Shown here in pieces: positions 45,188 to 53,318 of a stretch of DNA of 64,000 bases. The first letter of the stretch is position 1, and every line of letters begins with the position of its first letter. Both the position numbers and the translations under genes were made by a program. The DNA lies in NCBI GenBank assembly GCA_965205435.1, contig CBDBHJ010000010.1, forward strand, positions 1-64,000. Reading direction: 5' to 3'. The notes below the pieces were generated by a model. That model was not told the DNA's origin. It ran no database searches and saw only the letters and a list, made by a program, of their open reading frames with translations. The stretch is from CAUZIB01 sp965205435 (GTDB taxonomy: Bacteria; Acidobacteriota; Vicinamibacteria; Vicinamibacterales; UBA8438).

Positions 45188-45469
45188 ATGTTTTTAATGG
45201 CGGAAGCAGCGATTAAGGCGAAGAACCTCGGAACACGCCACTTCACGGATACAATGCAGAAAGCAGCCACGATCGATTTCACGAACGACTTCTTTCAAGC
45301 GTCAGGCAAGGGAAGAACTCGAATCAAACACGTTCTCTCCCTTGCTATGGAACTGGGAACACTCGAGGACGTGCCTGAGGGTGACAGAGCGACGTACAAT
45401 GAGATTGTTACAGCGACGACTCGATCTCACTCGGATCACGGCGGTGAAGCACACTCTCCAAACCCTTGA
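45188..45469 (+). CDS. Uncharacterised 93-codon gene or gene fragment
   Basis: It reads IKAKNLGTRHFTDTMQKAAT, then IDFTNDFFQASGKGRTRIKH and LEDVPEGDRATYNEIVTAT, which looks like genuine coding sequence of lower GC. The first residues overlap the broken IS3 remnant, so the 5' end may be missing. No family recognised. Confidence 0.35.
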   Translation: MFLMAEAAIKAKNLGTRHFTDTMQKAATIDFTNDFFQASGKGRTRIKHVLSLAMELGTLEDVPEGDRATYNEIVTATTRSHSDHGGEAHSPNP

Positions 45470-45799
45470 TAAGCGGCTGCGCTCGTTCAATTGTACGGGT
45501 GTGTTCTTTCGTCCGGCTGCCACTGGGGCAGCTTCTCGCGACGGCTTCTTGGGCCGTAACCGCTGAGTCCAGCCGACTACAGAATGACGGCCCGAACAAG
45601 AGCAAATAGGCCATCGTCTGTTTCTAGCCGACTTCACGATGTTGACCGAGTGGCTGCGAACGTACCAGAACGGCTAGAGAGAAGTGGACCCCGAAACCTG
45701 GACAGCGGCTTAAGTGAAATCTCCATCGTGTTTCAGGCCGCCGTGCCGAAGCTGGGTGCGTCGAAGTACACCACATCCGGCGTCCGCCGACCAAGTGAA
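45470..45799. other. Gap with an IS3 terminal repeat
   Basis: AGAGAAGTGGACCCCGAAAC at 45679 resembles the type A/B IS3 left end, followed by TGGACAGCGG. No gene is supported. The radical SAM fragment begins near 45800. Confidence 0.4.
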
Positions 45800-46352
45800 C
45801 TATGACGCCGTGGCCGAACTCGCCACCCACCGCTGCGTGAGCGTCACACTCTCGGTGACCACGCTTGAGGAGGACGTGCGGCGGGCGATGGAGCCGCGGG
45901 CCTCCACGGCCGAGCGAAGATTCGAGGCGATCGCACGACTCCGCGACCGGGGTGTCCCCGCAGGCGTGAGCATCGCCCCTGTCGTGCCCGGACTCACCGA
46001 CCACGAGATCGTACCGATCCTCAGGCAGGCCGCACAAGCCGGCGCCCAGTTCGCGCACTTCATCGTGCTGCGGTTACCCTATGGCGTGAAGGATCTCTTC
46101 GAGGCTTGGCTCGAAGCACACTTCCCCGACCGGAAGCAGAAGGTGCTGCATCGGATCAGGGAACTGCGCGGCGGGAATCTCACGACCTCGACGTTTGGAG
46201 AGCGGATGCGCGGCACCGGGGTCTGGGCGGAGACCCTCGCGGCCATGTTTCACACGGCCCGCGCCCAGGCCGGCATCCCATCCACGCGCCCAGAACTCTC
46301 AACCGCAGCGTTCAGGACGGCCACGCGACAACCCGGGTTATTCGAACGCTGA
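45800..46352 (+). pseudogene. PA0069-like radical SAM protein, C-terminal part
   Basis: The frame reads RCVSVTLSVTTLEEDVRRAM, then EPRASTAERRFEAIARLRDR and VPAGVSIAPVVPGLTDHEIV, the second half of the TIM barrel of PA0069/SplB-like radical SAM proteins. The N-terminal part with the CxxxCxxC cluster is absent. The C-terminus (LSTAAFRTATRQPGLF) is native. IS3 debris lies at the broken end. Confidence 0.7.
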
Positions 46353-46446
46353 GGCCGGTCAGGCGGGCTCGGCTTCGTGATGCTTGATGAGGTCTTCCGC
46401 CGGTTGTGTTGCAACTGTGGCCGGCGGCGACTGGTAGCCTAAAGAG

Positions 46447-46720
46447 ATGATGAAGAAGGCAATCCGACCGGCGATCTTCAAGTGGCGGCAAACGGAGCCC
46501 GCACTGATTCTGTGCGCCGTGCGCTGGTACCTTCGGTACTCGCTCTCGTTTCGCGATGTCGAAGAACTGCTCCGCGAGCGCGGCCTGGAAGTGGACCACA
46601 CGACAATTTGGCACTGGGTCCAGCGCTACGGGCCCGAACTGGAGGAACGGCTGCGCCATCATCTCAAGCCAACCAATAAGTCCTGGCGTGTCGATGAGAC
46701 CTACGTTCGTGTCAAGGGCC
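46447..46720 (+). pseudogene. IS6-family transposase N-terminal part
   Basis: It reads ILCAVRWYLRYSLSFRDVEE, then HTTIWHWVQRYGPELEERLR and SWRVDETYVRVKG with the first catalytic Asp. It is cut at 46720 by the IS1111-type element. GTTGTGTTGCAACTG upstream resembles an IS6 end. This IS6 is of a different subgroup from the one at 5.1 kb. Confidence 0.8.
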
Positions 46721-47164
46721 TATCTGGACTCCTCTGTCAAGCGTAAGAACGAAACCGAGGTTCAACCCGTCGTATGAGCGACGATGGTTTACCTTCGTCG
46801 CGTCTTGGTTATCCGCCGCCGGTGCGAGCACGGGTCAAGGCAGCGCGCAGCGCTCCGCCGGAGGCGGCGTGGCCTTGACGCGCGCGGAGCGGGGCGGCAT
46901 TCGGCGTCTTGGGTTTCGGTCTCCTTCCACTCTCATTCTGCGAGGCGGCACGGCGTCAGACTGCAGGCGTATCTTCGGCCCCTCGAGGGAGCACGCACGG
47001 CTCCGGGCCACGATGGTAAATGCGCGCGGGGATGCCAATCGTTGGTACGGCCCTGTCTGGCCAGCCCCTGTCGTCGGCGTATCCCCGCGCCGGTCTGACC
47101 GGTGTGCCATCCTGTCGCGCGGCAGTCCTCCTGGAGAGATTACGGTTCAGTGGTCACCACGGGG
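46721..47164 (-). ncRNA. Candidate IS1111 guide RNA (seekRNA) region
   Basis: This 444-base region between transposase stop and element end is non-coding and conserved with 18844-19287. In IS1111-group elements the guide RNA is transcribed from this side of the transposase. Structure not folded; assignment rests on position. Confidence 0.4.
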
Positions 47165-48199
47165 CTACGCCGCGATGCGGGTTTCAGCCACAAAGGGTCG
47201 GTCGTCACGCCACACCCGCCACACCATCCGGGCCAGCCGGTTGGCGATCGCGGCGGTGGCAATGTTCGCCCCGCGGCGCGCGGCAATCGCGCGCGCCCAG
47301 GTCCGGAACGGCGTGGTCTTCTGCGGGTTGCCGCTGTGGGACAGCACGGCCCGGGCGCCATGCATGAGCACGGTGCGGAGATAGCGGTCGCCTTGTTTGC
47401 TGATAGCGCCCAGCTGCCGGCGATTCCCGCTGGAGTGTTCGCGCGGCGTGAGCCCCAGATAGCTGGCAAAGTGTCGGCCCGACGGAAACCGCCGCACGTC
47501 GCCGACACACGCGACCAGCGCGGTGGCGTTGAGTAGGCCGATGCCCGGGATGGTGCGGAGGTGCGCCACGTGCGGCACCTGCTGGGCGAGCGCGGCCAGC
47601 TCGCGTTCCAGTCCGTGTATCCGCTGCTCGAGCGTCCGGATCTCGTCACACAGCGCGGCCAGACTGGGGCGCAAGGCCATCGGGACGGACGCCTCCGCAT
47701 CTTCGACCAGCGCGCGGACCTGTGGGACGACGTGGCGCGCGCCCACTGGTATCGTCACGCCAAACTCGCGGAGCAGTCCGCGCAGCGTATTGAGCCGCGC
47801 CGTCCGGGTCCGGACCCACGTCGTGCGCACGCGATGGAGGGACGCGACGGCTTGCTGCGACACCGACTTGACCGGCACCGGATGGATCTCCTCGTTCCGG
47901 GCCGCTTCGAGCAGCGCTTTCGCATCCGCGCGATCGGTCTTATTGCGACGGACAGACCGGCGGGTCTCATGCGGGGGCAGCAACTGGACGGTGTGGCCGA
48001 GTTGTTCCAGGGTGCGCGCCCAATGGTGCGCCGACCCGCAGGCTTCGAGCAACACGGTCGCGGCCGGGCGCTGGGCGAAGAACCGCAGGAACCGGGCCCG
48101 GGTCAACCGATGCTCTTCATCCACACGCCCCGTGTGATGCGAGACTGCCACTTGAAACACGGACTTGGCGAGGTCAACGGCGATCGTTGTATGTTGCAT
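47165..48199 (-). CDS. IS1111-type transposase (DEDD recombinase)
   Basis: The protein has 344 residues. The N-terminal domain contains TTIAVDLAKSVFQVAVSHHT (Asp), LLEACGSAHHWART (Glu) and RRNKTDRADAKALLEAARN (Asp pair). The Tnp_20 domain follows with LRTIPGIGLLNATALVACVG, FASYLGLTPREHSSGNRRQL and GDRYLRTVLMHGARAV. The ATG at 48199 follows GAGGAGGAGT. It is complete and probably active. Confidence 0.88.
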   Translation of the reverse strand: MQHTTIAVDLAKSVFQVAVSHHTGRVDEEHRLTRARFLRFFAQRPAATVLLEACGSAHHWARTLEQLGHTVQLLPPHETRRSVRRNKTDRADAKALLEAARNEEIHPVPVKSVSQQAVASLHRVRTTWVRTRTARLNTLRGLLREFGVTIPVGARHVVPQVRALVEDAEASVPMALRPSLAALCDEIRTLEQRIHGLERELAALAQQVPHVAHLRTIPGIGLLNATALVACVGDVRRFPSGRHFASYLGLTPREHSSGNRRQLGAISKQGDRYLRTVLMHGARAVLSHSGNPQKTTPFRTWARAIAARRGANIATAAIANRLARMVWRVWRDDRPFVAETRIAA

Positions 48200-48297
48200 C
48201 TGGACTCCTCCTCAGCTGTGGCCCGTAGAGGCCGTTTTACCACTGGCACGATGATGCCGCACCAGCGGGAGGAGTCCATCCCATCATTGGTGCTGAC

Positions 48298-48717
48298 GTG
48301 CTGAGAGGCGTCGGCCCGTTCAACCACGTCGGCGCCCCGCTTGCCATTGAAGTCTTCCCCTGCTCGACGACCTCAATCCGGGGCGCTCCATGGGCATGCC
48401 GCACGCGCGTGGAGGAACTCGAAGGCTTTATCGACGGCCTGTTCGGTGACGAGGACGCCATTGACCTGCCCGAACGAGCCACCGAGGCCCTGCATCATCT
48501 CGGCGAAATCACCGCCATGATTCGCGGTGTCCTCGCGCTCATGGAACGAGAGTCAGCGCCACCGGCGTCGGACCAGGACGTCGTGCGGATGCTCGGAGAG
48601 GTGCGGGAGCTGTCACGCATCGCGGAGAAGGAGCTGCACGCGCTGGTCCTGTCTTGCACACGAGTGCTCCGACAGGTGCTCGCGACCATCGCGGTGGACA
48701 AGCCGACGATTCATTGA
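48298..48717 (+). CDS. Uncharacterised protein, 5' end probably lost to IS1111
   Basis: The frame begins 5 bases after the IS end, so the first residues may be artificial. The conserved-looking part reads RVEELEGFIDGLFGDEDAID, then LHHLGEITAMIRGVLALMER and LGEVRELSRIAEKELHALVL, an all-helical composition. No family recognised. It is convergent with the XRE regulator. Confidence 0.4.
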   Translation: MLRGVGPFNHVGAPLAIEVFPCSTTSIRGAPWACRTRVEELEGFIDGLFGDEDAIDLPERATEALHHLGEITAMIRGVLALMERESAPPASDQDVVRMLGEVRELSRIAEKELHALVLSCTRVLRQVLATIAVDKPTIH

Positions 48718-48769
48718 TGGTTCGACCATCCGCGTGCTCTGCTCGCGGCGATCCGCCGGATCGTCCATG

Positions 48770-49453
48770 TCAGCCTGGAGACCGTCCGCATGGTCGAGGG
48801 TGTGCCAGCGCCGTTCGGTCGTGCGAAAGGTGCCCCGAGGGACTGCCGGCGGGCGCGTGGAGCGCGGCGATTCGTTGCCAGAACACGGGCGACGGCGTGC
48901 GTTTCCGCGCTTCCCATTGGTAGACGACGGCCTTGTGCGCCGCGCCCACCAGTGTGGCCAATTGCGCCTGGCTCAACCCGCGCGCGCGACGCAGCGCACG
49001 AATCTGCAGGTCGTAGTCGTCCGGCACATTGGTCCACGTCAATGGCTCGCGACGATCGGCTGGGCGAACCGTCCGCCCATAGTACGACCGCCGAAACGCC
49101 GTGGCATCGGCGGGAGTGGCGCGGGCCCGGAGCTGTCGAAAGGTTGTCCGGGTGTCATAAGTCACCGGCAGGCGCCCGTCCCGTGCCGCCGCCCGCAGCG
49201 TCTTGACGTGCACGCCGATCAGCAGCGCGAGCACGGGCAACGGAAGGAGCGCGTGATCATCGTCATCGCGATGGGTTGCCAACGCACGCGCGCGTGCGAG
49301 CATCTTCGGCGGCGTGACCCGCCGTCCGGTATCCCACGTCCGATACGACTCGGGGGACACACCGAGCGTCGCCGCGAACGCCGCCTGCGACTGGCCCAGC
49401 GCGATCCGGCACTCACGCAGCGTACGGGGCTCCACGACGTCACACCATGCCAT
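48770..49453 (-). CDS. Double-XRE transcriptional regulator
   Basis: The protein has 227 residues and two helix-turn-helix domains. The first, at residues 9-55, reads TLRECRIALGQSQAAFAATL with SPESYRTWDTGRR; the second, near residues 148-195, reads ALRRARGLSQAQLATLVGA and VVYQWEARKRTPSPVFW. The middle (LIGVHVKTLRAAARDGRLPV) resembles a third, MerR-like helix-turn-helix. Such proteins usually repress neighbouring mobile or defence genes. ATG 49453 has no strong ribosome-binding site. Confidence 0.65.
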   Translation of the reverse strand: MAWCDVVEPRTLRECRIALGQSQAAFAATLGVSPESYRTWDTGRRVTPPKMLARARALATHRDDDDHALLPLPVLALLIGVHVKTLRAAARDGRLPVTYDTRTTFRQLRARATPADATAFRRSYYGRTVRPADRREPLTWTNVPDDYDLQIRALRRARGLSQAQLATLVGAAHKAVVYQWEARKRTPSPVFWQRIAALHAPAGSPSGHLSHDRTALAHPRPCGRSPG

Positions 49454-49598
49454 CGGCGCAGGCCGTTGGGAAGCGCGCGGGTGGCGCTCGGCGTACTTCA
49501 GTCAGCCAATCTTCGAGCCTGACCGGTCACTTTTTTCGCCTGGACCTTCGCCCCCGGTGCCCAGGCAGTGGGCACAATCGGCGAATTCTTTAGGAAAA

Positions 49599-49640
49599 TG
49601 GCACGCCCGGCAGGATTCGAACCTGCGACCCTCGGCTTAG
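49599..49640 (-). tRNA. tRNA-Arg(UCU), 3' part, split by insertion
   Basis: The minus strand carries AAGCCGA (anticodon stem 3' side), GGGTC, the T-arm GCAGG-TTCGAAT-CCTGC, then the acceptor strand CGGGCGT, G and CCA. Sequence 5' of the anticodon loop is missing here and is found 1.5 kb away at 51140-51176. Confidence 0.75.
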
Positions 49641-49735
49641 TCATGATGGAACGACCGGCTCCGATTCGCAGTGCGTGAGTACGCTTCGAGTTCGAGCCCT
49701 GCCCCCCGCAGAGCCCTGTGCGAAAGGAGCTGGTC

Positions 49736-50866
49736 ATGAAGAAGGTGCGGTTCGTCGGTCTCGATGTGCACGCAGACACGATCGCGGTCGCCGTGGCGGA
49801 GCCGGGTGGGACGGTGCGCTCCGTGGGGATGATTCCGAATCGACCGGAATCCATCCGCAAGCTGATGAAGCAGCTGGGATCGCCCGAGCAATTACGCGTG
49901 TGTTACGAGGCGGGTCCCACCGGGTATGTCCTCTACTGGCAACTGACCGCGCTCGGCGTGCGGTGCGAGGTGGTCGCGCCCACCTTGGTGCCGGTGAAGG
50001 CCGGCGATCGCGTGAAGACCGATCGGCGCGACGCCCTGAAGCTGGCACGGAGTTACCGCGGTGGCGACTTGACGCCCGTGTGGGTCCCCGACGCCGCGCA
50101 CGAGGCGCTACGGGACGTGGTGCGCGCCCGAGAGGCGGCGAAGAAAGATCAGCTGCGCGCGCGCCATCGGTTGGGCAAGTTTCTGCTGCGACACGGTCGG
50201 TGCCGGCCCCCCGGCATGACCCCCTGGACCCAGCGGCATCTTCTGTGGGTCAAGGGGGTGCGGTTTGCCCACGCGGCGCAAGAGGCGACGTTCCTGGACT
50301 ATCTCCATGAGATCGAACATGTGGCCGCCCGCCTGGAGCGGCTCGAGGACGCCTTGGACGAGGCGGTGCAGACGGCCCCCGCGCCGATGCGGGTCGTGAT
50401 CGAAGCGCTGCAGGCCCTGCGCGGGATCGCGCAGGTGTCCGCGGCCACGATCGTGGCCGAACTCGGCCAGGTCTCGCGCTTTGGTCGGCCCTCGCAACTG
50501 ATGAGCTACAGCGGCACGGTGCCCAGCGAGTACTCCAGCGGCCCCCGGACACGCCGCGGCGGGATCACCAAGACCGGCAATGCCCATCTGCGACGGATCG
50601 TGATTGAAGCGGCCTGGGCGTACCGGCACCGGCCCGCCCGCGGGCGGGCGCTCCTCAAGCGCCAGCAACGCACCAGTGACGAGGTCAACGCGATCGCGTG
50701 GAAGGCACAGCACCGGTTGCACCGGCGCTATCGCACCCTGACGGCGCGCGGGAAAAGTAAACAACAGGTCGTGACGGCCATCGGGCGCGAACTCTTGGGC
50801 TTCATCTGGGCCATTGGCACCACGGCGGAAACGGCGGCGGGGCCCGCGCGGGGTATCGCAGCCTAG
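49736..50866 (+). CDS. IS1111-type transposase
   Basis: I chose ATG 49736 because AAAGGAG lies 6 bases upstream. The protein has 376 residues. DEDD motifs include VRFVGLDVHADTIAVAVAEP (Asp), CYEAGPTGYVLYWQL (Glu) and RVKTDRRDALKLARSY (Asp pair). The C-terminal domain follows with LQALRGIAQVSAATIVAELG, PSQLMSYSGTVPSEYSSG and TKTGNAHLRRIVIEAAW. It is a different subgroup from the element at 46.7 kb. It is complete. Confidence 0.88.
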   Translation: MKKVRFVGLDVHADTIAVAVAEPGGTVRSVGMIPNRPESIRKLMKQLGSPEQLRVCYEAGPTGYVLYWQLTALGVRCEVVAPTLVPVKAGDRVKTDRRDALKLARSYRGGDLTPVWVPDAAHEALRDVVRAREAAKKDQLRARHRLGKFLLRHGRCRPPGMTPWTQRHLLWVKGVRFAHAAQEATFLDYLHEIEHVAARLERLEDALDEAVQTAPAPMRVVIEALQALRGIAQVSAATIVAELGQVSRFGRPSQLMSYSGTVPSEYSSGPRTRRGGITKTGNAHLRRIVIEAAWAYRHRPARGRALLKRQQRTSDEVNAIAWKAQHRLHRRYRTLTARGKSKQQVVTAIGRELLGFIWAIGTTAETAAGPARGIAA

Positions 50867-51125
50867 CCAGACGACGAACGAGGCACGCCATGGCGGTGGC
50901 GATCGAGCGGCACACGAACAGGAGAACCCTCGTGGTCTTCTATGCGGCAAGCCTACGAGCCGGATCCGCGCGCTTAGTCCGAGGTAGCTCCCGACGGATG
51001 ACGACCATGCGGTTTCGACCCGCGTATATCAGAGTGATCAACCGTCGCAACAGCCGCTCGATCGCCACTGACGTGGCGTGCCTCGACTTGGAGGTGACAC
51101 GAAGATAACGGAGAAGGGGTTGACA
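50867..51125 (+). ncRNA. Candidate guide RNA region of the tRNA-inserted element
   Basis: About 259 non-coding bases lie between the transposase stop and the right inverted repeat. By analogy with IS1111 elements this may be transcribed as a seekRNA that directs insertion. Pairing with the tRNA-Arg target was not tested. Confidence 0.35.
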
Positions 51126-51139
51126 GGTCGTTCCATATC

Positions 51140-51176
51140 AGAAGGCCGATGCTCTATCCAACTGAGCTACGGGCAA
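51140..51176 (-). tRNA. tRNA-Arg(UCU), 5' part, split by insertion
   Basis: The minus strand carries GCCCG, TA, the D-arm GCTCAGTTGGATAGAGC, then ATCGGC and the loop start CTTCT with anticodon TCT. It joins to 49640 when the 1499-bp element is removed. The first two acceptor bases (TT) do not pair well with the 3' strand, so the outer end may have decayed. Confidence 0.7.
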
Positions 51177-51551
51177 GCTGGATGACGATTGGCAGGGCTC
51201 GGACTTTCTCGCGTTTCATAAAGGATGGCACAACAACGCTCAAGGTGCAGCTTAAGGCCCGCGTGGTCATCAGCAAGAAATACCAAGGTAAGGACCTGTG
51301 CCTCAGCCGCGACGCTGATAGCCCGGTGCCGCTCACACACGACTGACGCGTACATCGCGTGGGGCGCGTGCATGGACACGGATGATTCGTTTGTGACGGT
51401 GCGACCGACCGAGGGGACTTCTCAGATCGGCGTTTTCCGGACTTGTACCATCGGTGCTGACAGATGAGCCTCCGTTTGACACTTTCGCTTTTCGTCGGTC
51501 GATGCACCGTCAGTTCGACGCACTTTTGCCGACTTTCACCCCCGAACCACT
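51177..51551. other. Lower-GC stretch beyond tRNA, no firm gene
   Basis: A plus frame at 51180-51346 (FSRFIKDGTTTLKVQLKARV) could be a small gene or fragment, but start and family are unclear. Composition differs from the surroundings. Confidence 0.3.
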
Positions 51552-51741
51552 GACCTACCAGCGACCTACAACCTTGATACGGTCCATGTCTAGGGTAGAA
51601 CGACCTACAAAACAGCGATACAGATACCTACGTTGCACCATGATGGTGCAATACAGCGCCCTACATGCACCACATGAGTGCATCCGCATACCTACGAATA
51701 CACCCCACTCAATAATAAAAGTCGGACACTGATTGTAGGTC
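51552..51741 (+). repeat. Cluster of ACCTAC motifs and a 19-bp palindrome
   Basis: GACCTAC occurs at 51552, 51563 and 51602, TACCTAC at 51625 and 51689, and the inverse GTAGGTC at 51735. A near-perfect palindrome TTGCACCATGATGGTGCAA spans 51633-51651. The region is AT-rich and lacks a gene. It could be protein-binding sites (integrase arm sites, excisionase or replication iterons). Confidence 0.5.
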
Positions 51742-52061
51742 ACTGGATACACGGATTGTGCTCGTGAGAGGGAGGCTCGACCTCGCGCAGGGGTGACCAC
51801 CCCTAGGACCGACCCCTTTTTGCGGGCAGATTGACACGACCTCGACGACCACCGGTTGACCCCGACCTCGGCGCCCATCGGTGGCCCGGTCGCCGGCTCA
51901 CCGACCACACATCGAGGGTCGGGGGTGGGTCGAGGCCAGTTCGAGGCAACTCAGAACACTTACGGCACTTTCGCCTGCCTCTCGAATCCTCGTAAGAGAG
52001 GTGGACCCCATCCTTTGGACAGCTCAGCGGCCAAGTTAAGGTGGATTCCAGGTTCATGTTT

Positions 52062-52949
52062 CTAAGCCGCTTCCGACTGCGCTGACGAGGAGCGCAGCGA
52101 CGAGGTCGGCGCACCTCCCAAATCCGAGTACGCCTCATCAGGCGTGCGATCATCGAGCGACGAGTGCGGTCGCTCGGCATTGTAGAAGTCGATCCACCGG
52201 CCGATGCTGGCCCGCGCCTCGGAGCCAACCTCGAAGTCGTGCAGGTAGACGCACTCGTACTTGAGCGAGCGCCACAGCCGCTCGATGAAGACGTTGTCCA
52301 TCCAGCGGCCCTTGCCGTCCATCGAGATCTGCACGCCTGCGTCTTTGAGCGTCTGAGTGAACTCCAGGCTGGTGAACTGGCTGCCTTGGTCGGTGTTGAA
52401 GATCGCTGGCGGTCCGTACTGCGCGAGGGCTTCCGCGAGGGCCTCCACACAGAACGAGGCATCCATCGTGTTGGACAAGCGCCACGACAGCACCTTCCGG
52501 CTGGCCCAATCCTGGATCGCGACCAGGTACAGGAATCCGCGGTGCAGCGGAATGTACGTCACGTCGGCGCACCAGGCCTCGTTCGCACGTTCGACCGCTC
52601 GGTCGCGCAGCAAATAGGGGTAGACCCGGTGCTCCGGGTGCGGAACCGACGTGCTCGGGCGCTGGTACAGCGCCTGGAGGCCCATCTTTCGCATCAGACG
52701 ACGCACCCGCTTCCGACTGACGGCGAAGCCCTCCCGGCGCAGCCAACGCGCCATCTGCCGCGATCCGTAGAACGGGGTTTCCAGAAATTGCTCGTCGATC
52801 CGGCGCATGAGCTCGAGAGTCAACTCACTCTCCCCGAGACCATCGTAGTAGAACGTCGAGCGCGAGATCGACACCAAGCCACACTGTCGCGAGATGCTTA
52901 GTTCGGAGTGGTTCGAGTCGATCAGCATTCGCCTTCGACCGTGACTCAA
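52062..52949 (-). CDS. IS3 OrfB transposase, copy 2
   Basis: The 295 residues are identical to the protein at 41649-42536, including all catalytic blocks. TTG start overlaps the orfA stop. Confidence 0.9.
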   Translation of the reverse strand: MSHGRRRMLIDSNHSELSISRQCGLVSISRSTFYYDGLGESELTLELMRRIDEQFLETPFYGSRQMARWLRREGFAVSRKRVRRLMRKMGLQALYQRPSTSVPHPEHRVYPYLLRDRAVERANEAWCADVTYIPLHRGFLYLVAIQDWASRKVLSWRLSNTMDASFCVEALAEALAQYGPPAIFNTDQGSQFTSLEFTQTLKDAGVQISMDGKGRWMDNVFIERLWRSLKYECVYLHDFEVGSEARASIGRWIDFYNAERPHSSLDDRTPDEAYSDLGGAPTSSLRSSSAQSEAA

Positions 52950-53227
52950 CGGCCGAAGGCCTTGGACAAAAAATCCTTCTCGATGACGAGCTCGCCGACC
53001 TTCGCTCGCAGCTCCTGAATCTCCGCATCGCGAGACGCCTCTCGGCGCTGCTGGTGGTCCGAGAAGACGTCCACAAGCGCCTCCTGGGCTTTCTTCTTCC
53101 AGTTCGCGATCAGGTTCGGGTGGATCTTGTAGCGCGACGACAGCTCCGCCATCGTCTGCTCGCCGCGAAGCGCCTGCAGTGCCACGCGGGCCTTCAGCTC
53201 AGCGGGGTATTTTTTCCGTTTCTGCAT
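52946..53227 (-). CDS. IS3 OrfA, copy 2
   Basis: The 93 residues are identical to those of copy 1, with the same T6G frameshift site near the end. Confidence 0.9.
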   Translation of the reverse strand: MQKRKKYPAELKARVALQALRGEQTMAELSSRYKIHPNLIANWKKKAQEALVDVFSDHQQRREASRDAEIQELRAKVGELVIEKDFLSKAFGR

Positions 53228-53318
53228 GATTCCGATCTCTCCATTCTGAGGTCGGAATCCACCTTAGCAACCTGTCCGAATTTCGGGGTCCACCTCTTCT
53301 CGTGAGCGTGCATGGCTC

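Larger units (their letters stand above)
46721..48293 (-). mobile_element. IS1111-type element, copy 2, intact
   Basis: It is 1573 bp, with sub-terminal repeats GGACTCCTC near 46726 and GAGGAGTCC near 48269. It carries an uninterrupted transposase and a 444-base non-coding stretch after its stop. It is the presumed parent of copies 1 and 3. Confidence 0.88.
49641..51139 (+). mobile_element. IS1111-type element inserted in tRNA-Arg anticodon loop
   Basis: Sub-terminal 11-bp inverted repeats ATGGAACGACC (49646-49656) and GGTCGTTCCAT (51126-51136) are perfect. The 1499-bp unit is flanked by AG on both sides, and removing it with one AG rebuilds the loop CTTCTAA of a tRNA-Arg. It carries one transposase and about 260 bases of non-coding right end. 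Confidence 0.8.
51997..53297 (-). mobile_element. IS3-family element type B, copy 2 (inverted)
   Basis: It is 1301 bp and the same as 41301-42601 in reverse. Flanking triplets AAG and TCT differ, so no target duplication remains; one side was probably rearranged after insertion. Confidence 0.9.

Noticed and set aside
49500..49640. Plus-strand frame ending RQDSNLRPSA
   Set aside because: This peptide is the familiar false product of reading antisense through a tRNA 3' end.
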